Assembly: GCA_050013875.1 (NCBI GenBank)
Contig: JBEKEK010000013.1
Coordinates: forward strand, 16,187-80,186
DNA from: Trebonia sp050013875
GTDB taxonomy: Bacteria; Actinomycetota; Actinomycetes; Streptosporangiales; Streptosporangiaceae
Direction of reading: 5' to 3'
DNA: 64,000 nucleotides
Shown here: positions 25,425-33,445 of the stretch, piece after piece
How the letters are laid out: every line of letters begins with the position of its first letter
How positions within the stretch are numbered: position 1 is the stretch's first letter
Position numbers and translations under genes: made by a program
The notes under the pieces: generated by a model
Seen by the model: only the letters and a program-made list of their open reading frames with translations
What the model was told of the DNA's origin: nothing
Databases searched by the model: none

Positions 25425-26597
25425 ATGATCGACTTCTCGCTGTCGGAGGAGGAGCGGGCCGTCCGCGACACGATCCGCCAGTTCATCGCGCGGGAAGTGA
25501 TGCCGCTGGAGACGCAGGTGCTGCGCAACGAGCGCACCGGACTGCCGCCGCTTGAGCCTGGGCAGCTGGCGGAACTGCAGCGCAAGGCCAAGGCCGGCGG
25601 CTGGTGGGGCATCAATACCCCGGAAGAGTACGGGGGCATCGCGCTCGGCCCGGTCATGTCCGCGATAGTCGCGATGGAGACCGGCCGTACGTTCGTCCCC
25701 TTCCGGTTCGGCGGCTCGGCCGACAACATCCTGTACGCCGGCACCGAGGAGCAGAAGCAGCAGTATCTGATCCCCACGATCAACGGCGAGCGGCGCAGCT
25801 GCTTCGCGATCACCGAGCCGGGTGCGGGGTCTGATGCCCGCAACATCCGGACCCGGGCGGTCAAGGACGGCGGCGACTGGGTGATCAATGGCGAGAAGAC
25901 CTTCATCACCAACGGCAGCGAGGCCGACTTCGTGATGGTCTTCGCCGTCACCGATCCCGCGCAGGGCGCTGACGGCGGGGTGACCTGCTTCCTGGTGGAC
26001 CGTGACATGGGGTGGAAATCCGAGCCGATCCCCACCATGGGGGAGTGGGGGCCGGCCTCGCTGGTGTTCGAGAACGTCCGGGTGCCGGAGCGCAACATCC
26101 TCGGTGAGCTTGGGCACGGCTTCCGGCTCGCCCTGCAGTGGATCGGCAACGGACGCTACATGATCCCGGCCCGGGCGATCGGCTCGGCCGAGCGGCTGCT
26201 CGGTATGGCGATCGAGCACGCGAAGAACCGGGTGTCCATGGGGCACCCGATCGCGGACTACCAGGCGATCCAGTGGCAGATCGCCGACTCGCACGTTGAG
26301 ATCGAGTCGGTCAAGTGGCTGACCTTGCACGCTGCCTGGCAGCTGCAGAACGGCATCGACAACCGGCACGCCGCCTCCATCGCCAAGCTTTCCGGGGCCG
26401 TCATGGCCAACCAGGTGGTCGACCGGGTGCTGCAGATCCACGGGGGGATGGGCTACACGAAGGAACTGCCGATCGAGCGGTGGTACCGCGAGCTGCGGCT
26501 GCTGCGCATCTTCGAGGGCACCGACGAAATCCAGCGCCGGACGATCGCGCGGAACCTGCTCAAGGGCCATGTCCAGCTCGGCCAGCTTGGTGACTGA
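25425..26597 (+). CDS. Acyl-CoA dehydrogenase
   Basis: 390 residues, start IDFSLSEEERAVRDTIRQF, FAD/substrate segments CFAITEPGAGSDA and FITNGSEADFVMVFAVTDP, and the catalytic-base region RIFEGTDEIQR with Glu364 in the medium-chain dehydrogenase position. It introduces the alpha,beta double bond into an acyl-CoA. Preceded by GAAAGGAATCTC and the TTGACA promoter. Its last 29 bp overlap the acyl-CoA synthetase start. Confidence 0.96.
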   Translation: MIDFSLSEEERAVRDTIRQFIAREVMPLETQVLRNERTGLPPLEPGQLAELQRKAKAGGWWGINTPEEYGGIALGPVMSAIVAMETGRTFVPFRFGGSADNILYAGTEEQKQQYLIPTINGERRSCFAITEPGAGSDARNIRTRAVKDGGDWVINGEKTFITNGSEADFVMVFAVTDPAQGADGGVTCFLVDRDMGWKSEPIPTMGEWGPASLVFENVRVPERNILGELGHGFRLALQWIGNGRYMIPARAIGSAERLLGMAIEHAKNRVSMGHPIADYQAIQWQIADSHVEIESVKWLTLHAAWQLQNGIDNRHAASIAKLSGAVMANQVVDRVLQIHGGMGYTKELPIERWYRELRLLRIFEGTDEIQRRTIARNLLKGHVQLGQLGD

Positions 26598-28743
26598 GGT
26601 CGCGCGGCTGTTCAACCCGCGGTCGATCGCGTTGATCGGGGCCACCGACAAATCCAGGTGGTCGTGGAGCATCTTCGGCAACCTCCGGCTGCATGGCTTT
26701 GCCGGGCCGGTGTACCTGGTGAATCCGCGGGGGACCCAGGTACACGGGCAGCAGAGCTACCCCCGCGTCGCCGACCTGCCCGCACCGGTCGACCTCGCCT
26801 TCGTCATGGTGCCGACATCGGCCGTGCTCAGCGCGCTAACCGAGGTGGCCGACCACGGCATCCCGTCGGTGGTCCTGCTGACCTCGGGATTCGCCGAGGT
26901 GGGTGATGAGGGGGCCGAACTCGAGCGGCAGGTGGTAGACCTTGCCCGCCGCCGCGGTCTCACCATCCTCGGCCCCAACGGGAACGGGTACATCAACGCC
27001 GCGGCCGGCATCACCCCCTACGGCCTGGCCATCGACCCCCCGCTGCTGCGCGGCCCGGTCGGCGTCGTGCTGCAGAGCGGGGCGCTGGCCAGCGCGGTGC
27101 TGACCTTCGCGCAGGCCCGCAACGTCGGTGTCAGCCTCCTGGTCTCGATGGGCAACGAGTCGATGGTGTCGCTGACCGACGTCATGCGCTACCTCATCGA
27201 TGACGACGACACGCGTGTCATCGCGCTGTTCATCGAGTCGCTCCGGCGTCCGGACGAGTTCCTCGCGCTCGCCCGCGAGGCTCTCGTCAGGGGCAAGCCG
27301 GTCATCGCGATCAAGGTCGGCCGCAGCCAGGCGGGTGCCCGCGTCGCCAGGGCCCACACCGGTTCGCTAGTGGGCGACGACGCCGTGGTCGACGCGGTTT
27401 TCCGGCAAAACGGCGTCATCCGGGTCGACAGCCTGGAAGACCTCATCATCACCGCCGGGCTGCTCGCCGCCAGCGGCCCGTTGCCCGGCCCGCGCTTCGG
27501 GTTCGTGACCGCGTCAGGCGGCGCGAGCGAGATCATCGCCGACCGGGCTGAGGATGAGGGAATTGAGATCCCCGAGTTCTCCGCGGAGACCGTGCGGCGG
27601 CTCCGCCAGGTGGTCCCGCCGTTCGGCGCGGCCGCGAACCCGGTGGACGTCACCGGGTACATTCTCGTCAACCGGGACCTGCTGCGGAACGCCCTCGCGG
27701 CCGTGCACGACGACCCCGGTCTTGACGTGCTCGTGCTGGTCTCTGACCTGCCGCGGATGCCGCCCCCAGACCCGGCCCTCCTTATCGACACCTATCGGCA
27801 GACCGGTGAGCTGCTGGCCAGCAGCACCAAGCCGATCGTCGTGCTTGGCAACACCCTGACCGATATCACCCCGTTCGGCCGGGACGTCGCTCGCCAGACC
27901 GGCTACCCGGGCGTCCTTGGCGGCATCCACCACGGCCTGACCGCTCTCGGCCAGGCCGTCCGGTGGTCCGGGCTGCACCGGGCCGCGGTCCGGCAGGCAT
28001 CGTCCGCCAGCATGCCGCGGCCGCCTGCCCAGCCGGCCCTGGTGGTGCCGGGCCAGCCGGGGGCATCCTGGCCGGAGTACCGGGCAGCGGCGTTCCTGGC
28101 CGGGCACGGGATCCCCGTCGTGCCCAGTGCGCTGGTCGACGGCCCGGAGCAGGCCGTGCGGGCCGCCGAGGCGCTCGGCTACCCCGTTGTGGTCAAGCTC
28201 GCCGCCGACGCGGTCGTGCACAAGAGCGACCTAGGCGGAGTGAAAGTCGGGCTCAGGAACGCGAGTGAGGTCCAGGCCGCCTACGCCGACGTGGTCACGG
28301 CCGGGCTTGACGCCGGCGCCGAGGTCCTTGGAGCGCTCGTCCAGCCGCAGCGCACCGGGGGCATCGAGCTGCTGGTCGGCATCGTCACCGACCCGGTCTG
28401 GGGGCAGGTGCTCGCCGTCGGCCTCGGCGGCATCTGGGTCGAGATCCTCCGCGACACCGTGCTGACCGTGCTGCCCGCCGACCGCGACCAGATCTTCCAG
28501 TCGCTGACCAAACTGCGCGGCGCGCGGCTGTTCGACGGTCCGCGCGGCACCGAGAAGGCCGATCTGGACGCCGTCGCCGACACGATCGCCTCCCTGGCCA
28601 GCCTGGCTCAGCGGCTCGGTGACCGGCTCGAGGCGCTGGAAGTCAACCCACTGCTCGTCCGGGGCTCACAGGTAGAGGCCCTGGACGCGCTCATCACCTG
28701 GCGCCCCCGTGCCGCCGGGCCATCCTTCGGTCAAACCGCATAG
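26569..28743 (+). CDS. Acetate-CoA ligase (ADP-forming)-like acyl-CoA synthetase
   Basis: 724 residues with the fused ACD layout. CoA-binding Rossmann domain (FNPRSIALIGATDKSRW, 15-31), two succinyl-CoA-synthetase-like domains with the phosphohistidine segment RAHTGSL (His263), and a C-terminal ATP-grasp domain (AAAFLAGHGIPVVPSALV; ALGYPVVVKLAADAVVHKSDLGG). Such enzymes join acids to CoA with ATP hydrolysed to ADP, and many actinobacterial members act on unusual acids rather than acetate. Overlap with the dehydrogenase gene makes a two-gene unit that activates and oxidises one substrate. Confidence 0.92.
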   Translation: MSSSASLVTEVARLFNPRSIALIGATDKSRWSWSIFGNLRLHGFAGPVYLVNPRGTQVHGQQSYPRVADLPAPVDLAFVMVPTSAVLSALTEVADHGIPSVVLLTSGFAEVGDEGAELERQVVDLARRRGLTILGPNGNGYINAAAGITPYGLAIDPPLLRGPVGVVLQSGALASAVLTFAQARNVGVSLLVSMGNESMVSLTDVMRYLIDDDDTRVIALFIESLRRPDEFLALAREALVRGKPVIAIKVGRSQAGARVARAHTGSLVGDDAVVDAVFRQNGVIRVDSLEDLIITAGLLAASGPLPGPRFGFVTASGGASEIIADRAEDEGIEIPEFSAETVRRLRQVVPPFGAAANPVDVTGYILVNRDLLRNALAAVHDDPGLDVLVLVSDLPRMPPPDPALLIDTYRQTGELLASSTKPIVVLGNTLTDITPFGRDVARQTGYPGVLGGIHHGLTALGQAVRWSGLHRAAVRQASSASMPRPPAQPALVVPGQPGASWPEYRAAAFLAGHGIPVVPSALVDGPEQAVRAAEALGYPVVVKLAADAVVHKSDLGGVKVGLRNASEVQAAYADVVTAGLDAGAEVLGALVQPQRTGGIELLVGIVTDPVWGQVLAVGLGGIWVEILRDTVLTVLPADRDQIFQSLTKLRGARLFDGPRGTEKADLDAVADTIASLASLAQRLGDRLEALEVNPLLVRGSQVEALDALITWRPRAAGPSFGQTA

Positions 28744-28747
28744 AGTA

Positions 28748-28764
28748 TTAGAATCAAGTTCTGA
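28748..28764. promoter_or_regulatory. TetR-type operator, copy 2 (TAGAATC motif)
   Basis: TTAGAATCAAGTTCTGA lies 4 bp after the synthetase stop and 47 bp before the TetR start. It shares TAGAATCnnnTTCT with the minus strand of copy 1 at 25297-25313, so the TetR protein encoded next probably controls itself and the catabolic promoters. Confidence 0.6.
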
Positions 28765-28811
28765 TTTGGCCAAGCCGCCCGATCCGGGCGACGGTGGGGC
28801 GGAGGGTACCC

Positions 28812-29486
28812 GTGGAACACCCGCCACGGCAGCTGCGCGATAAGCCGGCCGGCTCCTGGCAGTGGGCGCGTACCGCGGGAACGCAACGCGCGCTGCTGAA
28901 CGCCGCCCGCGAGGTGTTCGCCGAGCAGGGCTTCGCCAACGCGAGCATCGCCGAGGTGGTCCGGCGGGCCGACTCCAGCGTGGGCAGCCTGTACCACCAC
29001 TTCGGGGGTAAGAGCGAGTTGTTCGTCGCGCTGTGGCAAGAGCACCAGGCCGCGCACGAGGAAGCGGCGAGCATGGCCGTCGCGAAGGCAAAGCGCGCCG
29101 GTGTGACCGACGCGTTCGAGTTGTTCTCGGTCGGCGCGCGGGCCTTTCTTGAGGGCAGCTGGGAGCGTCGGGACCTCGTGATGCTGTTCTTCGACGGCGA
29201 CAGCCCGCCCGGCTTCGAGGTGATGAAGCGGCGGCGGGGTCACGAATGGATCGTGCAGAACGACACCCTGCTGCGGTTGTCGGAGAACTCGTCCGACCGC
29301 CTGTACGCGAGCATCCTGACCTCGCTGATCGGCGAGGGAGCCAGGGAGGTCGCCGCGTCAGGTACCCGGCGGCAGGCGAACAAGGTCATCGACGCCGTAA
29401 TCGAATACGTGCGAAGGCTCATGGTCGACGGCCCCTGGAAGCCTCCGGCTGCCGTCGGTTCCGCATCGCGCCGGCCGGCCGGGTGA
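28812..29486 (+). CDS. TetR family transcriptional regulator of the catabolic cluster
   Basis: 224 residues from GTG 28812, 5 nt after GGAGGG. HTH region TQRALLNAAREVFAEQGFANASIAEVVRRADSSVGSLYHHFGGKSELF; the rest is a helical ligand domain. It follows a TAGAATC-type operator and precedes a truncated second TetR, a ferredoxin and a P450. By position it is the local repressor, with an acyl-CoA or the free substrate as likely inducer (inference). Confidence 0.92.
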   Translation: MEHPPRQLRDKPAGSWQWARTAGTQRALLNAAREVFAEQGFANASIAEVVRRADSSVGSLYHHFGGKSELFVALWQEHQAAHEEAASMAVAKAKRAGVTDAFELFSVGARAFLEGSWERRDLVMLFFDGDSPPGFEVMKRRRGHEWIVQNDTLLRLSENSSDRLYASILTSLIGEGAREVAASGTRRQANKVIDAVIEYVRRLMVDGPWKPPAAVGSASRRPAG

Positions 29487-29875
29487 GCAACGGGGCGCTG
29501 TACGCGCACTTCGACTCCAAGGCGGCACTGCTGGTCGCGGCGCTGGCGACTGCCCGCCGGGACGAGCAGGTCGCCCGGCCGATGCGTGACTACGTAGGCG
29601 AGCGCGTCGGCGGGATCGCCGAGCTGATGCGCGTTGCCCAGGACAGGGGAGAACTGGATACGGCCGTGTCGGCGGAGGCGCTCGCGCACTTCTGCTTCCT
29701 GCTCGCGATGGGCAGCGCCCTGGTCGCCCCGGACCTGCACGCGGTCGACGAGAACGAGTGGGACGCGTTGCTGACGCGCCTGATGGCCAGCCTGGCGCCG
29801 CCACAGACACAGCCGACACGGGCGCCGCGGGCAACAGCACAGCAGACACCAGCGCAGGAGGAGGAACCGCGGTGA
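29483..29875 (+). pseudogene. Truncated TetR family regulator lacking the first HTH helices
   Basis: From GTG 29483 the frame gives 130 residues beginning SNGALYAHFDSKAALLVAALATARRDEQ, which is the recognition helix and helix 4 of a TetR protein. Helix 1 and helix 2 are missing; upstream in this frame is only an Arg-rich stretch antisense-like to the previous TetR. The C-terminal part looks normal (FCFLLAMGSALVAPDLHAVDENEWDALLTRLM). A deletion that removed the 5' end and brought two tandem TetR genes together explains it. Its TGA overlaps the ferredoxin GTG, so it may persist as a translated operon member. Confidence 0.65.
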
Positions 29876-30072
29876 AAGTGCAAATCGATTCCGCCCGCTG
29901 CAGCGGCCACGGCCGCTGCTACGACCTGGCCCCCGAGCTGTTCGGCGAGGACGAGGAGGGCTACGGCCAGGCCCTGTCCGGCGGCATCATCCCGCCCGGC
30001 AGGGAGGACGCCGCCCGCCTGGCGGCGGCCAACTGCCCCGAGCGCGCCATCGATGTTCTCGAGGAGGAATGA
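29872..30072 (+). CDS. [3Fe-4S] ferredoxin (P450 redox partner)
   Basis: 66 residues from GTG 29872 after GGAGGAGGA. Cysteines at 10, 16 and 55 (CSGHGRC ... NCPERAI) give the CX5C...CP pattern of actinobacterial [3Fe-4S] ferredoxins, with His at the position where four-cluster types have Cys. The protein is acidic (PELFGEDEEGYG). It ends 1 bp before the P450 start and is the evident electron donor. No ferredoxin reductase is encoded nearby. Confidence 0.94.
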   Translation: MKVQIDSARCSGHGRCYDLAPELFGEDEEGYGQALSGGIIPPGREDAARLAAANCPERAIDVLEEE

Positions 30073-30073
30073 C

Positions 30074-31345
30074 ATGAGCGTCGACGACCGCTTCAACCAG
30101 GAGCTACGCGAGGCGAACAACGAGCGTCACCAGGGCACCCTCAGCGACGTCATCACCGGCCCCGTCTCGGACTGGGCGACCGACTTTTCCCACGCGGACC
30201 CCGAATGGGCCGCCGATCCGTTCCCCATCCAGGACGACCTGCGGCAACGCTGCCCGATCGCGCACACCGAGCGGTTCGGCGGCGTCTGGCTGCCGACGCG
30301 CTACGACGACGTCGCCTCGATCGCCTACGACACCGAGCGCTTCTCCTCGCGGTCGATCGTCATCAGCAATTTCCGGCCGTCGGCTGACCTGGCCCCGGTC
30401 GGCGGTACGCCGCCGATCTCCTCCGACCCCCCGTTCCACCACGATGCGCGCAAGCTCCTGCTCCCGGCCTTCACCAAGACGGCCATCGGCCGGTACGAGG
30501 AGTCCACGAGGGCGTTCTGCCACTCATTGATCGACGCGTTCGACGGCCAGGACGTGGCCGACGCGGCCGAGGACTACGCGAAGTACATCCCCATGCGCGT
30601 GATCGGGGACATGCTCGGGCTGCCGCCGGAGGACAATCCGCGGTTCGGCCAGTTCGTCGAGGACGTGATAGGAACCGTCGCCCTGCCGCCGGAAGAGCGC
30701 GGCGAACGCCTGCGCCCGATGTTCGACTATATGTACGAGCAGGTCCGCGAGCACGTCGAGAACCCGCGCGATGACCTCACGACCCACCTCATCAACGCGG
30801 AACTGTACGGCCGCAAGCTCGACCCGGCCCACGTCGTCGGCACGATCGTGCTGCTGCTGATCGCGGGCATCGACACGACGTGGAGCGCGATCGGCGCATC
30901 GCTGTGGCACCTGGCCACCCATCCCGCCGACCGAGAGCGCCTGGTGGCCTCGCCGGACCTGCTCCCTACGGCGATGGAGGAGTTCCTCCGGGCCTACGCC
31001 CCGGTCACGATGGCCCGGCTGGTGAAGGAGGACATGCGCTGGCGCGACGTCGACATGAAGGCCGACGACTGGATCCTGCTCTCGTTCCCCGCCGCCAACC
31101 GTGACCCCGCGCAGTTCGACCAGGCAGGCCAGGTGGTCATCGACCGCGAGGTCAACCGGCACGCGGCGTTCGGCCTCGGCATCCACCGCTGCGTCGGCTC
31201 GCACCTCGCACGGATGGAACTGCGGGTCGCCCTCGAGGTCTGGCTGTCCCGGGTCCCTGAATTCAGCCTTTCCGACCCGTCCGCGGTGACCTGGTCGACC
31301 GGCCAGATCCGGGGTCCGCGGACCCTGCCGCTCCGGATCAACTGA
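30074..31345 (+). CDS. Cytochrome P450
   Basis: 423 residues from ATG 30074. I-helix oxygen-binding motif AGIDTTWS, ExxR in EEFLRAYAP, and heme loop FGLGIHRCVGSHLAR with thiolate Cys373. Sequence style (DPPFHHDARKLLLPAFT, VIGDMLGLPPEDNPRF) is that of soluble bacterial class I P450s acting on terpenoid, steroid or fatty substrates. Paired with the ferredoxin directly upstream. Likely carries out the entry hydroxylation for the acyl-CoA catabolic genes of this region (inference). Confidence 0.96.
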   Translation: MSVDDRFNQELREANNERHQGTLSDVITGPVSDWATDFSHADPEWAADPFPIQDDLRQRCPIAHTERFGGVWLPTRYDDVASIAYDTERFSSRSIVISNFRPSADLAPVGGTPPISSDPPFHHDARKLLLPAFTKTAIGRYEESTRAFCHSLIDAFDGQDVADAAEDYAKYIPMRVIGDMLGLPPEDNPRFGQFVEDVIGTVALPPEERGERLRPMFDYMYEQVREHVENPRDDLTTHLINAELYGRKLDPAHVVGTIVLLLIAGIDTTWSAIGASLWHLATHPADRERLVASPDLLPTAMEEFLRAYAPVTMARLVKEDMRWRDVDMKADDWILLSFPAANRDPAQFDQAGQVVIDREVNRHAAFGLGIHRCVGSHLARMELRVALEVWLSRVPEFSLSDPSAVTWSTGQIRGPRTLPLRIN

Positions 31346-31431
31346 CCACAGCGGGCGGCTGACCGGGGCGGCCGAATCCCGGATAAGGTGCGTTTGAGTA
31401 GGCCGCTGACGCCCGACCCCTGGGAGCTGCC

Positions 31432-33141
31432 GTGGAGAGCGTTGGGCAATTCATTGTTGAGCAGCTTGCCGCGTGGGAGGTTCCCGGCTGCGCGGTCGCC
31501 GCCGTCCGGGACGGGCGGGTTGAGCTCGCTAGCGGGTGGGGGCTGCGGGACCGGGAGGCCGGGCTGCCGGTTACCCGGGACACGCTGTTCGCCATCGGTT
31601 CGGTGACGAAGGCCTTCACCGCGACGGCCGTTGGCGCGCTGGTCGATGAGGGGCTGCTGGAGTGGGACCGGCCGCTGCGGGATTACGTGCCCGGTGTCCT
31701 GCTGTGCGATTCCTTCGTCTCCGACCGCCTGACGATCGTTGACCTGCTGTCGCACCGGTCCGGGCTGCCCCGGCACGACCTGACCTGGATCGGCCAGCCC
31801 AGCCGGTCCCGGGCCGAGATCGTCCGGGCCTTGCGGTTCCTGCCCCTGAGCAGGGACCTGCGCCAGGAGTTCCAGTACTGCAACCTCGGGTACCTAGCCG
31901 CCGGGCACGTGGTGGAGGCCCTGTCCGGCCTCCGGTGGGAAGATTTCGTGCGCGGCAGGCTGCTTGAGCCGCTGGGGATGCGCCGCACGAACCTGTCGGT
32001 CGACGAGATGCTCGCTGACGACGACCACGCCGCCGCGTACACGCGCCGGGACGGCATCATCGCGGAAGTGCCGCAGCGGCCGCTGCCGGCCATCGCGCCG
32101 GCCGGCGCGATCAACTCCAGCGCTGCCGACATGGCCCGCTGGCTCCTGGTCCAGCTGGCCGGAGGGGAACTCGACGGCGCCACGGTGATGTCGGCGGGCA
32201 CGGCGAAGCGCCAGCTCACGCCGCACATGCTGATGCCCGACTCCGGGGACCTGCCGGGTCTGACCCAGTACGCCTACGGTCTCGGCTGGTCGATCGGCCG
32301 GTACCGGGAGCACACGGTCGCCCTGCACGCGGGCGGGATCGACGGGTTCACGACGCAGTGCATGCTGCTGCCGGACGACGGCATCGGCGTCATGGTCTTG
32401 ACGAACACGTCGGCCAGCCTGATGCACCTGGTCGTCGCCTGCCGGGTCCTTGACGAGCTGATCGGGGCCGAGCCGCTGGACGTCTTCGGCGTCCTCAAGC
32501 CGAGTTTCGACGCGGTGATGGCCGGGATGGGCGAGGCCAACGGCGCCCGCAGGGTCGTGCCCGGCGCACCGCCGGCCAGGCCGCTGTCCGCCTACGCCGG
32601 CCAGTATGACCACCCGGGCTACGGGACCATCGCCATCACCCTCGACGGTGACACACTCAAGCCGTCCCTCGGCACCATGGACCTGAGCTTGGACCACCGG
32701 CACTACGAGACATTCGACCTCAGCTGGGGCGAGATGGGCGACCAGCCGATTGTCTTCCCGCTCACCTTCTTGTCCGATCCCGACGGCGACATCAGTGCCC
32801 TCACCGCCGCGTTCGAGCCGCTGGTCGAACCGCTGCGCTTCGGCAGGCGCCCTGACGTGCAGGGCCCGGAAGTGCTGCGCGGGCTCTGCGGCAGCTACGC
32901 CATGGGCCCGGTCGAGCTTGTGGTCGCCTTGCGCGGCGGGCACACGCTCACCGTCACCGCGCCCGGCACCCCGCCGCTCGACCTGGAGCCCATTCGCGGC
33001 CTCCGCTTCGGCGTGAAGGACGTGCCCGCCATCACGGCGGAATTCGAGCTCGACAGCAACGGCGCGGTCACCCGCCTCATCGCGCAACCGCTGGGGATCT
33101 TCCTCCCGAAGGCCGCACATGACGGCGAAATCCCTGGGTAG
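31432..33141 (+). CDS. Beta-lactamase-fold serine hydrolase with C-terminal domain (penicillin-binding-like)
   Basis: 569 residues from GTG 31432. SxxK is in FAIGSVTKAFTA (Ser62, Lys65), the YxN motif in YCNLGYLAAGHVVE, and a third block AYGLGWSIGRYREHTVALHAGG. The last ~200 residues form a beta-rich region of the DUF3471 type often attached to these enzymes. No signal peptide. Role may be esterase, amidase or D-peptidase; no neighbour fixes the substrate. It starts 86 bp after the P450 gene. Confidence 0.88.
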   Translation: MESVGQFIVEQLAAWEVPGCAVAAVRDGRVELASGWGLRDREAGLPVTRDTLFAIGSVTKAFTATAVGALVDEGLLEWDRPLRDYVPGVLLCDSFVSDRLTIVDLLSHRSGLPRHDLTWIGQPSRSRAEIVRALRFLPLSRDLRQEFQYCNLGYLAAGHVVEALSGLRWEDFVRGRLLEPLGMRRTNLSVDEMLADDDHAAAYTRRDGIIAEVPQRPLPAIAPAGAINSSAADMARWLLVQLAGGELDGATVMSAGTAKRQLTPHMLMPDSGDLPGLTQYAYGLGWSIGRYREHTVALHAGGIDGFTTQCMLLPDDGIGVMVLTNTSASLMHLVVACRVLDELIGAEPLDVFGVLKPSFDAVMAGMGEANGARRVVPGAPPARPLSAYAGQYDHPGYGTIAITLDGDTLKPSLGTMDLSLDHRHYETFDLSWGEMGDQPIVFPLTFLSDPDGDISALTAAFEPLVEPLRFGRRPDVQGPEVLRGLCGSYAMGPVELVVALRGGHTLTVTAPGTPPLDLEPIRGLRFGVKDVPAITAEFELDSNGAVTRLIAQPLGIFLPKAAHDGEIPG

Positions 33142-33180
33142 AGGCCCTGTCCGTGCACTGGTAGCGACAGAGGGAGCCTG

Positions 33181-33408
33181 ATGATGATTCCGGACGGCGA
33201 AGGCCGGGGCGCGATGCTTGCCGAGGCCACGCGTGAGCTCGAAGCGGCCATTCATGACGCGCGGGTGGCGTTCGACTGTATCGCCCTCGGCGAGATCGAC
33301 CGCGCGCACACCAGCGCGGTAACCGCCCGGATCGCGATCGACGCCGCGGTGACCGCGGTTGAGGCCACGCTGGCCCAGGCGGGTGCCGACGGCGAGGGGC
33401 AAGCCTGA
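33181..33408 (+). CDS. Small helical protein of unknown function
   Basis: 75 residues starting at either of two adjacent ATG codons after AGAGGGAG. It is predicted to be almost wholly alpha-helical (LAEATRELEAAIHDARVAFDC; TARIAIDAAVTAVEATLAQA), without a membrane segment or known motif. It sits between the serine hydrolase and the large membrane protein on the same strand. The good ribosome site and actinobacterial codon pattern support a real gene; function unknown. Confidence 0.55.
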   Translation: MMIPDGEGRGAMLAEATRELEAAIHDARVAFDCIALGEIDRAHTSAVTARIAIDAAVTAVEATLAQAGADGEGQA

Positions 33409-33445
33409 TCGGATTGCCACGCGATCCCGGGGGTAGCTGCGCGAC

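Noticed and set aside
25284..26681. 465-codon minus-strand open frame
   Set aside because: Antisense to the acyl-CoA dehydrogenase gene, which has all family motifs.
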